A DNA stretch of 64,000 nucleotides from Flaccisagitta enflata (GCA_965153355.1 OZ231126.1:84506001-84570000), one strand, 5' to 3'; shown: positions 1 through 10,198, counted from the stretch's first letter. Numbers and translations are program-made. Notes: a model not told the origin generated them from the sequence alone.

Positions 1-68
1 TAAGGACATGAAGGACGCAAGAGCGGAAATGAGGCGAAGAGTAGAACAGAATGGATGGTAGGAATGAA

Positions 69-1199
69 TCATTGATTAAATTTACGGCCGTGGAGGATCG
101 TCGCATGGGCTCGGCCGCACATTTGACACGAAGGTATATTGTTGCAGTATTTTGCAGTGTGTCCCTTCTTGAGACAATGAAAACAAAGTTCGCGCTTTGA
201 TAAAATGTCCACCCTTGAATCGACAGAGACGTCCATTAGAATGGGGCATTGAGATGTTGTATGGGGATGGCCACAAATCCCGCAGAGTCCGTCTGGCCGC
301 TGTTGGTCACAAAAAGTGGAATCTTTGTCAGGCGGTGCCTGATATCTTTTGATAATTGCCCATCGCTCCACCAACTCCACCAAATTATGGAAGTTATAAT
401 TCCCCCGGCCATCTTGTTTTGATTCAAAGTCCTCCGTCCAAAACTTGTCAGCGAGATGAGGGACCCGGCTGTTGAGAATGTCACGAATTCTGTTGTCTCT
501 GTGACACATCTCTTCCTCTCCACACACCCTCGCAATCTTCTCAGCCTTCAATAATTCCGCATAAAGGAGAAAATGGGCCTTGTAATCATGCGTTGCGATT
601 GGAGGAGCGGATGCAATTCCATCAAGCAGTGCGCCCACCATGCCTAATTTCCCCTGGAATATCGTGTCCATCCGCTCAAAACACTTCTCCAATTCAAAGG
701 CGGCAGTCTCTGCTGTCACACCAATTGTCGCCGTCATGATGACATCAGCTACAGGGCCGCTAAACCAATGTGGTAACTCCAAAAGCATGTCCATTTCCGT
801 AATTCCCTTATTATTTGCCGCCTCCATAAATCTCCGCTTCAGAATAATGTAATCTGTGGGCGTCAAGGATGTATGCGGTATTCTTGGCCGTGCCTTTTCC
901 AAATTCTTGTAGCCAATTTCTCTCCATCGAATGAAATTATCCGCATGGGAAGCTGCAAGGAATTTCTCAAAAGCGCCATCTGACAAGGATTGATGGGCTA
1001 AGCCCTGTCGAGCTGCTTGAGCACCCGCTTGACGCCGCGTTAAAGGAGATGGAGGAGGAGGAGGAGGAGGATTAAGATGATGGCGATGGATTTGTGTCGT
1101 CTGAGGTTCTACGGTAATCTGTGGCTGTCGGGCGTTCCTGGGGTGGTTGCTGATGTCGATGACCACCGCCGACTCCTTCCGACTGCTCATGATCTCCAT
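69..1199 (-). CDS. BEL/Pao-like retrotransposon Gag, C-terminal part with zinc knuckles
   Basis: This 376-residue reading frame is the RNA-binding half of a retrotransposon Gag, the protein that packages element RNA in cytoplasmic particles. The N-terminal 70 residues are Pro/Gln-rich. A helical region follows (about 75-290). The last 80 residues hold three zinc knuckles: CGICGHPHTTSQC, CFHCLKKGHTAKYC and CQMCGRAHATILH. A CFxCL knuckle followed by a CxxC...H...LH knuckle is typical of BEL/Pao Gag. The ATG at 1199 directly follows an in-frame TGA, and the first 128 nt overlap the upstream gag frame, so the start is uncertain. The stop (69-71) overlaps an ATG at 72 in another frame that stays open to the window edge, where protease and pol would be expected. 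No flanking LTR is visible. The superfamily call rests on the knuckle pattern. Confidence 0.75.
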   Translation of the reverse strand: MEIMSSRKESAVVIDISNHPRNARQPQITVEPQTTQIHRHHLNPPPPPPPSPLTRRQAGAQAARQGLAHQSLSDGAFEKFLAASHADNFIRWREIGYKNLEKARPRIPHTSLTPTDYIILKRRFMEAANNKGITEMDMLLELPHWFSGPVADVIMTATIGVTAETAAFELEKCFERMDTIFQGKLGMVGALLDGIASAPPIATHDYKAHFLLYAELLKAEKIARVCGEEEMCHRDNRIRDILNSRVPHLADKFWTEDFESKQDGRGNYNFHNLVELVERWAIIKRYQAPPDKDSTFCDQQRPDGLCGICGHPHTTSQCPILMDVSVDSRVDILSKRELCFHCLKKGHTAKYCNNIPSCQMCGRAHATILHGRKFNQ

Positions 1200-1950
1200 T
1201 CACCTGCCTGACAATCTCACCATCACCAATCGCAGCTCTAGCAATCCAATCACCTTTGACTTGACATTGCATCTGATGATGTTGTTGACGAGCCTGTTGA
1301 GACGCTGGTGGTTGCTGACGGCGCTGCTGGAGCTGTTCGTGTACCGGCTCCTGCATTGCTCCATCCATGGACGAATGATGCGTTGGCCTAACATCCCACT
1401 GCTCTATCGCGCCACCTAATCCACCTCGATTCAGGGCATTCAAATTCATGCGTTGCAATGTCTCGTCAACCGCTTCCGCACCCACCCCCAGCTTATGAGG
1501 GGCACGTTGGCGATATTTAAGGATCTCCTCCGTTGTTGGGAAATTGTCGGAGTACAAGTCTGTTGCGAAAAATTTCATCTTAGCCCATTTGCTGCGCACA
1601 GTTTTCAGGCTATTTGCAGAGTAAGTCCACAAGTCATATGCACCATCAAGCTCGCCCGATTTCGAAATGTCGTTGGTTTTAGCGAGGTAGCGATATACAA
1701 TTGCTTGAAGACTATCACGCGCAAAGTCTGAATCTGCAGCTGCCATTTCGTCGTCTGGGTTGGTTACCACGTCGTTAAAGGCCATTTGAGCCTCGTTGAG
1801 GGCAACCACTACATTTGCACGCATCTCACGCAGCTCGACGATGAGTTCATGCTGGCAACCCGCAAAATATGATGCCAAGGATGAAATTGAGGTGTCATGC
1901 ACACCTCCGCCATCCATCGTTGCCGATGGAGCAGACATTTTAGCGTCCAA
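1072..1950 (-). CDS. BEL/Pao-like Gag, N-terminal part (separate overlapping frame)
   Basis: This 292-residue frame lies just upstream of the zinc-knuckle frame and overlaps it by 128 nt in the other register (+1). It starts with a plausible ATG at 1950. An acidic, helix-prone section (residues 40-160) with no recognisable domain is followed by a Gln/His-rich linker, then a tail ending at 1072. The knuckle frame would be reached by a +1 shift anywhere between 1199 and 1072. It could be a separate leader ORF, the first half of a frameshifted Gag, or one Gag broken by a recent indel. The lack of other stops in both halves argues for a young copy. Confidence 0.55.
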   Translation of the reverse strand: MDAKMSAPSATMDGGGVHDTSISSLASYFAGCQHELIVELREMRANVVVALNEAQMAFNDVVTNPDDEMAAADSDFARDSLQAIVYRYLAKTNDISKSGELDGAYDLWTYSANSLKTVRSKWAKMKFFATDLYSDNFPTTEEILKYRQRAPHKLGVGAEAVDETLQRMNLNALNRGGLGGAIEQWDVRPTHHSSMDGAMQEPVHEQLQQRRQQPPASQQARQQHHQMQCQVKGDWIARAAIGDGEIVRQVNGDHEQSEGVGGGHRHQQPPQERPTATDYRRTSDDTNPSPSS

Positions 1951-2520
1951 TGGAAACTGGCGCGATAACGTCTTTAGAGTCCATTTTGCTTGGACGTAAT
2001 CACTTGCTTAATTCACGTCGAAATTTAGAGTCAGTTAAGCATCGCCTGACGGTTTTTAGCACGCAGAAAAATGGACCAGGTTCGCTACCACCGACCATGT
2101 CAAAGTTCAGCGTCAGTTAAGCATCACCCGTCGGTATTTCGCATGCAAGATCAGGTTCGCCACCACCGACGCCAATTGCACGTGGGGAAAGGCGCAAATA
2201 CATTTCGACGATAAAAGGACGATTCATCAGCGATTTATCAATGCGTGTTTCTCTCATTGACATCACGTCCCGGCGCCCCGGCGCCTGGGGCCGTCACTTA
2301 GCATGACAGCAGCCTTGGGTCAGGGCAGGAGACACAAATAGACGAGTGAAGATTTGCGTCAATTTTTGATAAGTTGTGAATTTACGGCATAGTTTCTTGC
2401 CGTCGGTTCACGCTTTTAGCGATTCGCATGTCTATTTAGCTGAGCGTGAACATGTCCTTATTTTGTCTAATTTGCATATTGAGGTGTGGATGAAATGATA
2501 AAGCCCGTTGTAATTCTACA
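1951..2520 (-). other. Retroelement 5' region, LTR not delimited
   Basis: Upstream of gag on the minus strand. It holds two diverged direct repeats of about 80 bp (near 2028-2100 and 2108-2180, sharing TCAGTTAAGCATC) and a GC-rich palindromic patch at 2268-2295. An LTR and primer-binding site belong here, but with no second LTR in the window the ends cannot be fixed. Confidence 0.35.
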
Positions 2521-2961
2521 TAGCCGCCGATATGTCTATTTTTGTGAAGTAAAATCTATTAACGGACAGTTTGCCACCACACCTCTCAAAAAAGACACTA
2601 AATGGAACAAAAAGAGAGAAAAAATTAGTGTACAGATCGAGATAAAACGATAAAACAATAAAACGATAAACGATAAAAACGACGCGATGACGATAAAAAT
2701 GCCAAGCAAAAAAGGTAAAAAACACGCAATTTTTTAGGATGAAGGAGCGACAGAGAATAAAATCTAAAGCAACTCCGTACAGCTACGGAAGCGACACAAA
2801 AGGGCAATGTGACAAAAAAATGGCATCGCTAAGGTCAACAAAAGACACATTTTCCACATATGCTATATTACACATGAATCACAACTGGATCAATAAACCA
2901 GAGCAACATAGCGTAAAATCAGATTATATTAAAGAAGACATTTTTAGTGAGATTAAAGTAG

Positions 2962-3059
2962 AACCATATAAAGAAAGACCATATCAAGAAAGACCATATA
3001 GAGAAAGACCATATAAAGAAAGACCATATAAAGAAAGACCATATAAAGAGACCATATAA
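2962..3059 (+). repeat. 15-bp minisatellite (AAAGAAAGACCATAT), about 7 copies
   Basis: Consecutive 15-mers with few substitutions. They make an open frame of repeated RPYKE units that I do not regard as a gene. Confidence 0.8.
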
Positions 3060-3065
3060 ATAAAG

Positions 3066-3099
3066 AAGAGGACGCATCGTTGGCCTATCTGGCCTTGTT
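3066..3099 (+). mobile_element. HINE-like element, subfamily C tail
   Basis: GAGGACGCATCGTTGGCC, a stem of GGCC/GGCC around TATCT, and terminal TTGTT match the 3' end of the subfamily C elements at 33.3 and 40.3 kb. A T-run plus AG at 2730-2737 may be a decayed head, with the 15-bp minisatellite in the place of the GTCY tract. Confidence 0.6.
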
Positions 3100-3788
3100 A
3101 ATAACAATTTCCACAATAATCTAGACTGGTGAGAATTCGGTGTTTGAATTCGTTAACATTGTTAAAAATGTTATAATTTCAAAATAGTTGCACCTAACAG
3201 CCTGAAATTTGAGCCTTATGTTCACAATTTGATACTTTTTTAGATCATTTAAAAAAAATATTCTCATACTCAAAATATGTTCAACCATGTTAATTCTTCC
3301 ATTATGAAAAAAAAGTATTAGCTTTATAAAAAATATTTTTTTGCATGTCATATCATGAATTTCAGCTGAGCAGGTTTATTGTAGAAATGATCTAATCTGT
3401 TTTGAGGCTTTGATGTTCTTAACATGTTTTCATTTTTTTTTAGAATGATTCTATTTTAAGTTTCTGTATAGACAAAAAAATATGATTAATTATTTTAACA
3501 AAAAATTGCCATTATAAAAATCATTATCATAACTTATTTTATAAGATTATTCGAGAAATAACATTCTTATGTTAAAATCTGAAGATCAGTATATTCTAAA
3601 GATAATTTCATTTTATTGTCTAATTTGAGGCTGATGTTCTCATAAGCAGCGTTCTTACAAAAAGAAAAGTGTGCAATGTGTCTGTAGGTGTTTGTGTGTC
3701 ATTGCTTTTAGACTGATCAACGCAGAGGTTGCACGAATAAAATATTAATATACCTGAAATGATAGGTTTTTAAAAATTACCCAAAACA
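3100..3788. other. AT-rich non-coding DNA
   Basis: Low-complexity AT-rich sequence between the element tail and the first exon of the next gene. No gene or element end recognised. The promoter of the plus-strand gene would lie here, but I see no defined motif. Confidence 0.5.
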
Positions 3789-4178
3789 ATGAATAATCAG
3801 GTTGGAGGTCTTCACCGCGGAGGTAACATCGAACTCATTCCTGAAATCAAACGAATGATTGCTCATCAAATCAAACTTGGCGCTATAAAGGAAGGGGATA
3901 AGATCTTTGTGAAACTGGCGGGTGATGGATTCAACGTTGCCAGGCGCGAAGTCGCAACCGCACACACAGTCACCATTTCCAACCAAGAAAAGGCGCTGCA
4001 AATTGCTACCATTGCCTTGATCCATGCTGCAGAAAGTTATCAGGCAAATATACTTCGAATATCTCTCTTTCTAGTGCTTCCAAAAGTTTCTGTGAATCTA
4101 CGGAGATCATGTTCGTGCAATGAGGCAACAATAGTGATGCTGAAAAATTTTTATCAAGAAAATTGTGGAAAATTATGA
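3789..4178 (+). CDS. Exon 1 of the uncharacterised gene
   Basis: Open from the ATG at 3789 to a stop at 4176. Coding character is convincing only to about residue 85, which includes GAIKEGDKIFVKLAGDG. The 3' splice boundary of the exon is unresolved; candidate GT sites lie near 4036 and 4060-4090. Confidence 0.5.
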   Translation: MNNQVGGLHRGGNIELIPEIKRMIAHQIKLGAIKEGDKIFVKLAGDGFNVARREVATAHTVTISNQEKALQIATIALIHAAESYQANILRISLFLVLPKVSVNLRRSCSCNEATIVMLKNFYQENCGKL

Positions 4179-7100
4179 GTGCGGGTGGGCATTGGGCAGG
4201 GGCAGTGATGTGAAAAGATTTTCATAATGACCTAAAAAGCTATCAAAACACCAATTCATCACTCTTCCTAATGACCAACCATTCATCTGATCAGATAACC
4301 AATCATCATAGCAATGCTTGTGCGGAGATTTTCTAAAACAAGGATATAATCAAATCCCTCTCTAACTGATTTCGAGGGACTAACCAAATTTATCTGTTAT
4401 AAACAGATTTCTGTTATAGCCAAGATAGGAAAACAAGGCCAGATACACGGCCATTAGTTGCGGACGGGTGGGCAGGGGCGGAAATGCAACTGTCCACAAC
4501 TGAAAATGTTCTAAAACGCTTATTTCCCCACTTTTTGACTCGTGTCCATGGACCGACCGACCGACGGACCGACCAACTGACGGACGGACAAAGCCTCTTA
4601 TAGAGTTGCGTGTCCGCAACTAAAAATATTGACATGTTTAAGGGACTACGAATTTGCCTCTAGTATAGGCCGAATTTTGCAAGTAGCGGGTAAATTTGAG
4701 CTTACCCATCCCTAGATACCCTCCTTAAGAAAATCGAAATATCTTTTTTTTCTGACCATGTGTTTTCACTCAAGTAACATATGGGCCACTCAAAAAAATA
4801 AAAGAGAAAAAACTTCAATCGAAATTTTTTGATCTATTGCAGTTTTTTGCAAAAAACACACCATTTTTTGCATTTTTTTTTAGCCAGGGTTATGGTAGGT
4901 TTAGATAAAACACACTAGCTGGTATGCATAGCAACTAGTTTGAAGCGTTTTTGATTCAGTAACTGCACAAAAATTGCTAAAAAAACAATATAAAGCTTTT
5001 TTTTTGCACTTTTTGAGCTTGAAATTGTTCATACAGCTTTGAAAATCCCAAAAAGTACCAGAAATGTATGGCAATAGCTAGAATATACATGTTTAACTAG
5101 GGATGTGGAAGCGATTGACCGCTTCCATTTTGGAGGATGGGATAGCTACTAGTTTTTGTACTAAAAAATGGAAGCGGAAGCGGAAGCGGAAGCGGAAGCG
5201 GAAGCGGTGGAAGCGGCACTAAAATCGACCGCTTCCACATCCTTAGTTTTAACTCCTTGCAAAAAGTTTTTAGGGATATCTAAAAGATAAGAGTATAAAT
5301 GAAGCAAAAAAATAGCAAAATATGTTTTTATTGTCAGTATTTTTAAGTCCTAATTTGTTCATGCAGCATAAAAATCCTAGAAATGTGTGGCAATAGTGAA
5401 AATATATGTTTTTACCTTTAACAAAAAGATTTTTAGATATCCTAAAGATATCAACATAGAAAAAAAAATGGCAAAATATTGTTTTGTTTTCAGTGTTTTT
5501 AAGTCCTAATTCATTTATGCAGTATAACAACTCCTGAAAAATCCTGGAGATGTGTATTAGTAGTCTGAGAATAACTATTTTCACCCTGAACGACTATTCA
5601 TTCACCATAATCTAATGTTTGGAGCCTTAAAACAAAAAAGATAGCAAAACATTTTTTTTTAAGTATTTTAAAGTAAAAAATTGTTCATGCAGCTTCATGT
5701 ATCCTGAAAATTTTGCTATAAAGAGTATAAAAAATTATATTTTTACTAACTTTTACAGTACCAGAGTTTTTCAGGAAATATGAAGCTGCAAAATCAATTC
5801 TGTGCTTGAAAATGCTTAAAAAACAATATTTTGTTATTTTCAAGCTATTCTAAGGCTCCAAATATAAAAGTATTATAAATGACTAATTGTTCAGGGCGAA
5901 AATAATTATATTGAGGCTACTACTTCACATTTCCAGTATTTTCAGGAGTTGTATGAAAAGTAGAACAATATCCCTCACTATCCCAAACTGAAATAAATGC
6001 ATCTCGGTTAATCATTACCGGTTTTTAACTGGCGGTATTTTTGCACTGTTTTTGGCCTAGGGAAGAGGCAATGGGCTAGAAAAAATGAATAAAAATACAT
6101 CTTGTCCGGCAAGGCTAAATGCCCTGAAAATCATTGATTTGAGGAGAACGTATGACTTATGGTCACAGACATTAGGCTCAATAATTAGGTCCGATCTGTC
6201 TGCAGATAATTATGCATTGATACAGTGTCTATTGTTACATGACGCTTGCTGACAACCCGATGACAGTCTTACGCGTGGCAAATTAGTTAACAACCTTTTT
6301 CAAGTTGATTCTTCTCCGAAAAAATGTGCGACAAATTGATTTGAATGCGTCGAAAACTTGGTCATAGTTCCTGATTATAACCGTTCTTTTTCTTTTTAGC
6401 TTTATTCCTTTTTTCATTTTAAATCTAATCTTGCGTCTTTTTCCGGCTGACTTGGTATGACGCGGTAAACACTTTATAGCCTAGATTTACTCAGTTGTTT
6501 TTAAGTCTTATGGGAAGAGGGCCTTGTGAACCCTCATTGACTAGTTATTACGCGCACCACTCCTAGTTTTCCATAAAACAGAATCTGAAAAACATTCCTC
6601 TCAACCTAACCCAAAAACAAACTGCTTACCAAAAGTAGTTAGGGCAATGATTATCACTTTAATAACCGAAATTCAACAAATCACCCGAGGGTAACATTGT
6701 TAAGAAACCATACCCTTAGAGGATAGAATCGAGGTCAACGAATTAGGACTAAAAAATACTGAAAAAAAAAAACAATATTTTGCCATCTTTTTTATGCTGA
6801 TATCTTTAAGATAGCAAAAAGACCTTTTGTTAAGGGTAAAAACATGTATATTTTGGCTATTGCCTCACATTTCTAGGATTTTTCAGGAGTCATTATACTG
6901 CAGGAATAAATAAGAACTAAAAAACACTGAAAAAATTGATATTTTTGTAATTTTTTGCTTATCTTATCTCTAAGCTATCCCAAAAAACTTTTTGGTAAGG
7001 GTTAAAACATGTACATTCTAGCTATTGCCATACATTTCTGGTATTTTGTGAGATTTTCAAAGCTGTATGAGCAATTTCATGCTAAAAAAATACAAAAATA

Positions 7101-8186
7101 AGTTTTTTTTTGCTCTTTTTTTAGTGATTTTAGTAATGTCACTGGACTAAAAACGCTTCAAACTAGTTGGTATGCATACCAGCTAGTGTTTTTTGCCTAA
7201 ACCTGCCATAACCATGGCTAATAGTGGTTTAACTAACATTTTCTATCACTGTGAAAAAAAAAGCCTAAGAATTGCAATAAATCAAAATATTTTAGGCAAA
7301 TTTTTTCGTTTTTTATTTTTTTAAGTAGCCCACATGTTACATGAGTGAAAATACATGGTCAGAAAAAAATGGATATTTCAATTTTCTTTAGAAGGGTATC
7401 TAGGGATGGGTGAGCTGGGTTCAACTGTAGTTTCCAATTTGAGCATTTCCTACAAATGGACCAAGCCAAGACGCTATCCCAGAGTCCCAGAGCCACTTTA
7501 TCAGCAAGCAGTTGGAAACATTTTCTAGCTTGTATTCTCATTCTATCTCATATAAGACTCTTCGGGACACAATGTGGGAAACGATGGAAGAATTTCGCGC
7601 CTTTGCTGCACGTCACGAACAATACGTCTACATTGATCCGGATTCGGGCATCATGATTGACATCGAATGCTTGAGTAGCGGCGACATGAAGTATGTCAGT
7701 GTGGGCATAGGCAACAAACTGAGTTCAAATTTACCAACTAGTCACGGTTAGTTTTGATATTGTCTCAAACGGGCGGAATTGCTCGTTAACACATTTTGAC
7801 TCAACGGAGGGACCAATGGACAAAGCCTTTTTAAAGTTGTCAATCCTCTGCAATGTAAAAAGAAAAAAATCTATCGTTATAGAAACGAAAAGGATTTGGT
7901 GATTTGTTGAGTCCTGTCTGCTTGACTTGGGTCACACATCAGCTTTTTTGTTTCACGCTCAGATACAAGTTACTTGACTATGGACTCTGTTCGGCCAGCA
8001 GTAACTTTCCGTGTCTTTTCAGCGAAAAGTGCAAGCGTGAATTCCATCAAGGTAAGAAATTTAACATTTTGAGCAACCAGCCTAGTATATAGATAGTAGT
8101 AAAAAGGCATTTGGGGTCCAGCCAATAGTGCGAGGGGGGGGGGTGGCTTTTTTCTCGTTGCGTCTGACACAAACTTTGTTGGTCCA

Positions 8187-8268
<82 letters not shown>

Positions 8269-8331
8269 ATTTTTTCTCTCTCTCATTTTCTCTCTCTCAT
8301 TTTCTCTCTCTCTCATTTTCTCTCTCTCTCA

Positions 8332-8425
<94 letters not shown>

Positions 8426-9440
8426 ATCCCTCTCCTCCTCCTCCTCCTCCTCAGCTGCATCGCTTCCAGACGCTTGGTTGCATTGGAACGCAACGCCAGA
8501 TTGTCGAACACGAGCATCGATCCAGAAGGTGGCCGGACGATTGAGTGGTCGCTCGCAAAAATCGGTGAAAGCACTTCCTGTGGCAAAGCTTCCCGCGAAC
8601 CCTCATGCTCCAATCATCACGGCCTGTCCTCCTGATATGCTGCATTTACGAAATCGAATCGCGGAAAAAAATGCTTCGCGGCCTCATCAAAGCTGCGGGA
8701 TCTCACGAGAAGAACAAATTGGCGCCACGTTTTCAAGAGTTGGTTCGGTCCATCGGAATCAGTTTCAAGATATCGGAAAACCTAGTTCACGGCAAACCAC
8801 AAATTGGGTTTTCATCTTTCACCGGTGGACGTTGGAGGATGGTTTTGCCGAAACTTCCCATCCTCATTCGAAATTCAAACAACGTCTTCAGACCCCAACA
8901 CAAAGAGCCTCTGGCCTCGCTGATTGAGAAATTCAACGAGTGCCTAGCAATCGCCGGTAAAGGCAAACGCGAGGATGCATCTATGCTTGCTGCCATGACG
9001 AATGAATGGCTCAACTCATTTCTACGTCTGGGCGACATGGGCCTGGAACATTTTCAGCTTACGGATGTTACACCATATGTGCATTGGTTGAGTGTGCACG
9101 TTCCCTTCGCTCTTTCGCTTTTTGGTGGACTTGACAAGTTAAGCGGCGAATGGGTTGAAAATCAGAATGACCAGATCAAACGGACGTTTCTTGCGCGCTC
9201 ACATCACAAAAATCCCCAGCAAACGCTCCAAATGGAGAAAAGGAGGGAGGAACAAATCATGCTGAAACAGATTGAGGATTTGAAAAAACCTCAACGCACC
9301 AGGAGAGAAGGACCTCAACATCCGTGGTACATCAATGAAATTTCAAAATGCGGAAATTCTGTTTTTTTTTCTTCAGTCTTAAAGTTGTTATGATAAGAGA
9401 AAACTGATTTCATTCCTAAAACTTCAAACTCTTGTTACCC

Positions 9441-9514
<74 letters not shown>

Positions 9515-9545
9515 CTCTCTCTCTGTGTCTCTCTCTCTGTGTCTC

Positions 9546-9644
<99 letters not shown>

Positions 9645-10179
9645 TTTGGCCATTGCAACCTGCATTGATGCCTCTGCCCACTCACAGTATACTACTTTTT
9701 ATACCCGACCTCGGTTTCTTTTCAATATTTTTTTCAGGTTTGGGGAAGGCATTCGTCAGGCTGAAGCCGATTGGCGAGCAAGAGATGAGCGTGCACGGGA
9801 GGAAGCTGCTGAGTGTTTGAAGCGCCCCTTTGCAGACGCCAACATCAACACGATCAAAGACATGATCAAAGCAAAGACGGGAACGAGACCACGCTTCAAC
9901 GGGCGAGAACAATTGCTTGACATTTTGGAATTTGCAAATACTACCAATGATATCGACTCAGGTGACGTAAATATTTATTCATTTTGCTGTGAAAACGATA
10001 ATCAGGTCCTCATATGAGTCTCAAAATAACGAGGTACTCATGATTGAATTAACATTACAGTTGAAGTGGAGATCACGCTGTCATCGGCGTTGGAAGAGAC
10101 TCGAGAGGCTGAAGGAATCGAGAATGATGATGATGATGACGCAGACTTCGTCCCTTTAGAAGATTCCGAAGAAGTGTAA
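3789..10179 (+). CDS. Spliced gene of an uncharacterised, probably multi-copy animal family (possible pseudogene)
   Basis: Six exons joined by GT-AG introns: 3789-about 4050, about 7527-7690, 7963-8051, 8455-9326, 9738-9961 and 10061-10179. Phases agree at every junction from 7690 onward. Visible motifs in order: IFVKLAGDG near residue 45; FRAFAARHEQY, then SSGDMKY continuing across an intron into SSNFPCLF; PPDMLHLRNRI; HVPFALSLFGGLDKLSGEW; an acidic tail DDDDDADFVP. A GDG block, a DxLHL block and an H-V-P block before a G..SGE..E..ND..K stretch recall hypothetical proteins common in hydra, sponge and other invertebrate genomes. I know no assigned function. An in-frame stop at 3771 precedes the ATG, but family members seem longer at the N-terminus, so the start may be truncated. 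The A7 run at 8665-8671 shifts the frame by one base. Intron 1 carries a 2.7-kb inverted-repeat element. Confidence 0.6.
4432..4626 (-). mobile_element. HINE-like element, subfamily A
   Basis: Read on the minus strand: T-run, palindrome AGTTGCGGACACGCAACT, a GTCC/GTCG tract, body, GTCCGCAACT, then a tail GGCC...GGCCTTGTT. The tail 10-mer is the reverse complement of the first palindrome arm. Confidence 0.8.
4705..7410. mobile_element. 2.7-kb inverted-repeat (foldback) element in intron 1
   Basis: Arms begin CCCATCCCTAGATACCCT at 4705 and end with its complement at 7410, and stay alignable for about 700-900 bp (for example the GCTGGTATGCAT block near 4919 and near 7170). Flanks TGAGCTTA and TGAGCTGG suggest an imperfect 8-bp target duplication. 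The centre (about 5.6-6.7 kb) has no long ORF, so the element is non-autonomous. Confidence 0.7.
5098..5245. mobile_element. hAT-like MITE inside the left arm
   Basis: Terminal inverted repeats TAGGGATGTGGAAGCG, an internal GGAAGC hexamer run, and flanks GTTTAAC/GTTTTAAC. The intact opposite arm of the host repeat shows the unoccupied sequence, which supports the duplication. A second copy lies at 14779-14908. Confidence 0.75.
7963..8051 (+). CDS. Exon 3 (89 nt) of the uncharacterised gene
   Basis: Acceptor ...CGCTCAG ends at 7962 and donor GTAAGA begins at 8052. The preceding donor is GTATGT at 7691. Joining 7690 to 7963 rebuilds the run SGDMKYKLLDYGLCSASSN, and the exon ends in phase 1, matching the acceptor at 8455. 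Confidence 0.65.
8190..8425 (+). repeat. (CT)n microsatellite in intron 3
   Basis: About 230 bp of CT with CATTTT interruptions, leading into a CTC run and the acceptor at 8453-8454. Confidence 0.9.
8455..9326 (+). CDS. Exon 4 (main exon) with a one-base frameshift
   Basis: Preceded by a CT repeat and CTCCTCAG acceptor. The first 215 nt read in one register (ending LHLRNRIAEK). After the A7 run at 8665-8671 the following conserved stretch (MLRGLIKAAGSHEKNKLAPR and onward) lies one base out. Donor GTACAT begins at 9327; the two leftover bases plus the first base at 9738 make a Trp codon, giving HPWFGEGIRQ across the junction. Confidence 0.65.
9443..9641 (+). repeat. (CT)n microsatellite in intron 4
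   Basis: About 200 bp of CT interrupted by regular CTGTGTCT steps near 9510-9555; it lies about 97 nt before the acceptor at 9737. Confidence 0.9.
9738..9961 (+). CDS. Exon 5 of the uncharacterised gene
   Basis: Acceptor TTTTTTCAG ends at 9737; donor GTGACG begins at 9962. Codes for a charged helical segment (RQAEADWRARDERAREEAAE) followed by KAKTGTRPRF and GREQLLDIL. Confidence 0.65.
10061..10179 (+). CDS. Last exon of the uncharacterised gene
   Basis: Acceptor AACATTACAG; phase 1 joins 9961 to form a Val codon. Codes for EVEITLSSALEETREAEG then a run of Asp and a TAA at 10177-10179. The acidic tail is typical of a protein C-terminus. Confidence 0.65.
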
Positions 10180-10192
10180 CTGATTGTTGTTC

Positions 10193-10198
10193 AATAAA
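10193..10198 (+). terminator. Poly(A) signal AATAAA
   Basis: AATAAA begins 14 bases after the TAA at 10177-10179 and is followed by T-rich DNA, as expected for the 3' end of this short-UTR transcript. Confidence 0.6.

Noticed and set aside
1951-2520. Attempt to define the LTR and primer-binding site of the BEL/Pao-like element
   Set aside because: Only one end of the element is in the window and no TGG-type primer site could be placed with confidence beside a CA end.
2739-3059. 106-codon frame with RPYKE repeats
   Set aside because: The repeats are a 15-bp minisatellite and the upstream part has no coding character; it probably lies inside a decayed element.
8128-8613. Long poly-Ser/Leu and Arg/Glu reading frames over CT/GA repeats, here and at 9.4, 16.0, 29.8, 50.0, 52.5, 53.7, 57.8, 59.2 and 59.8 kb
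   Set aside because: Dinucleotide repeats are open in several frames on both strands; these frames have no other content and lie in introns or intergenic DNA.
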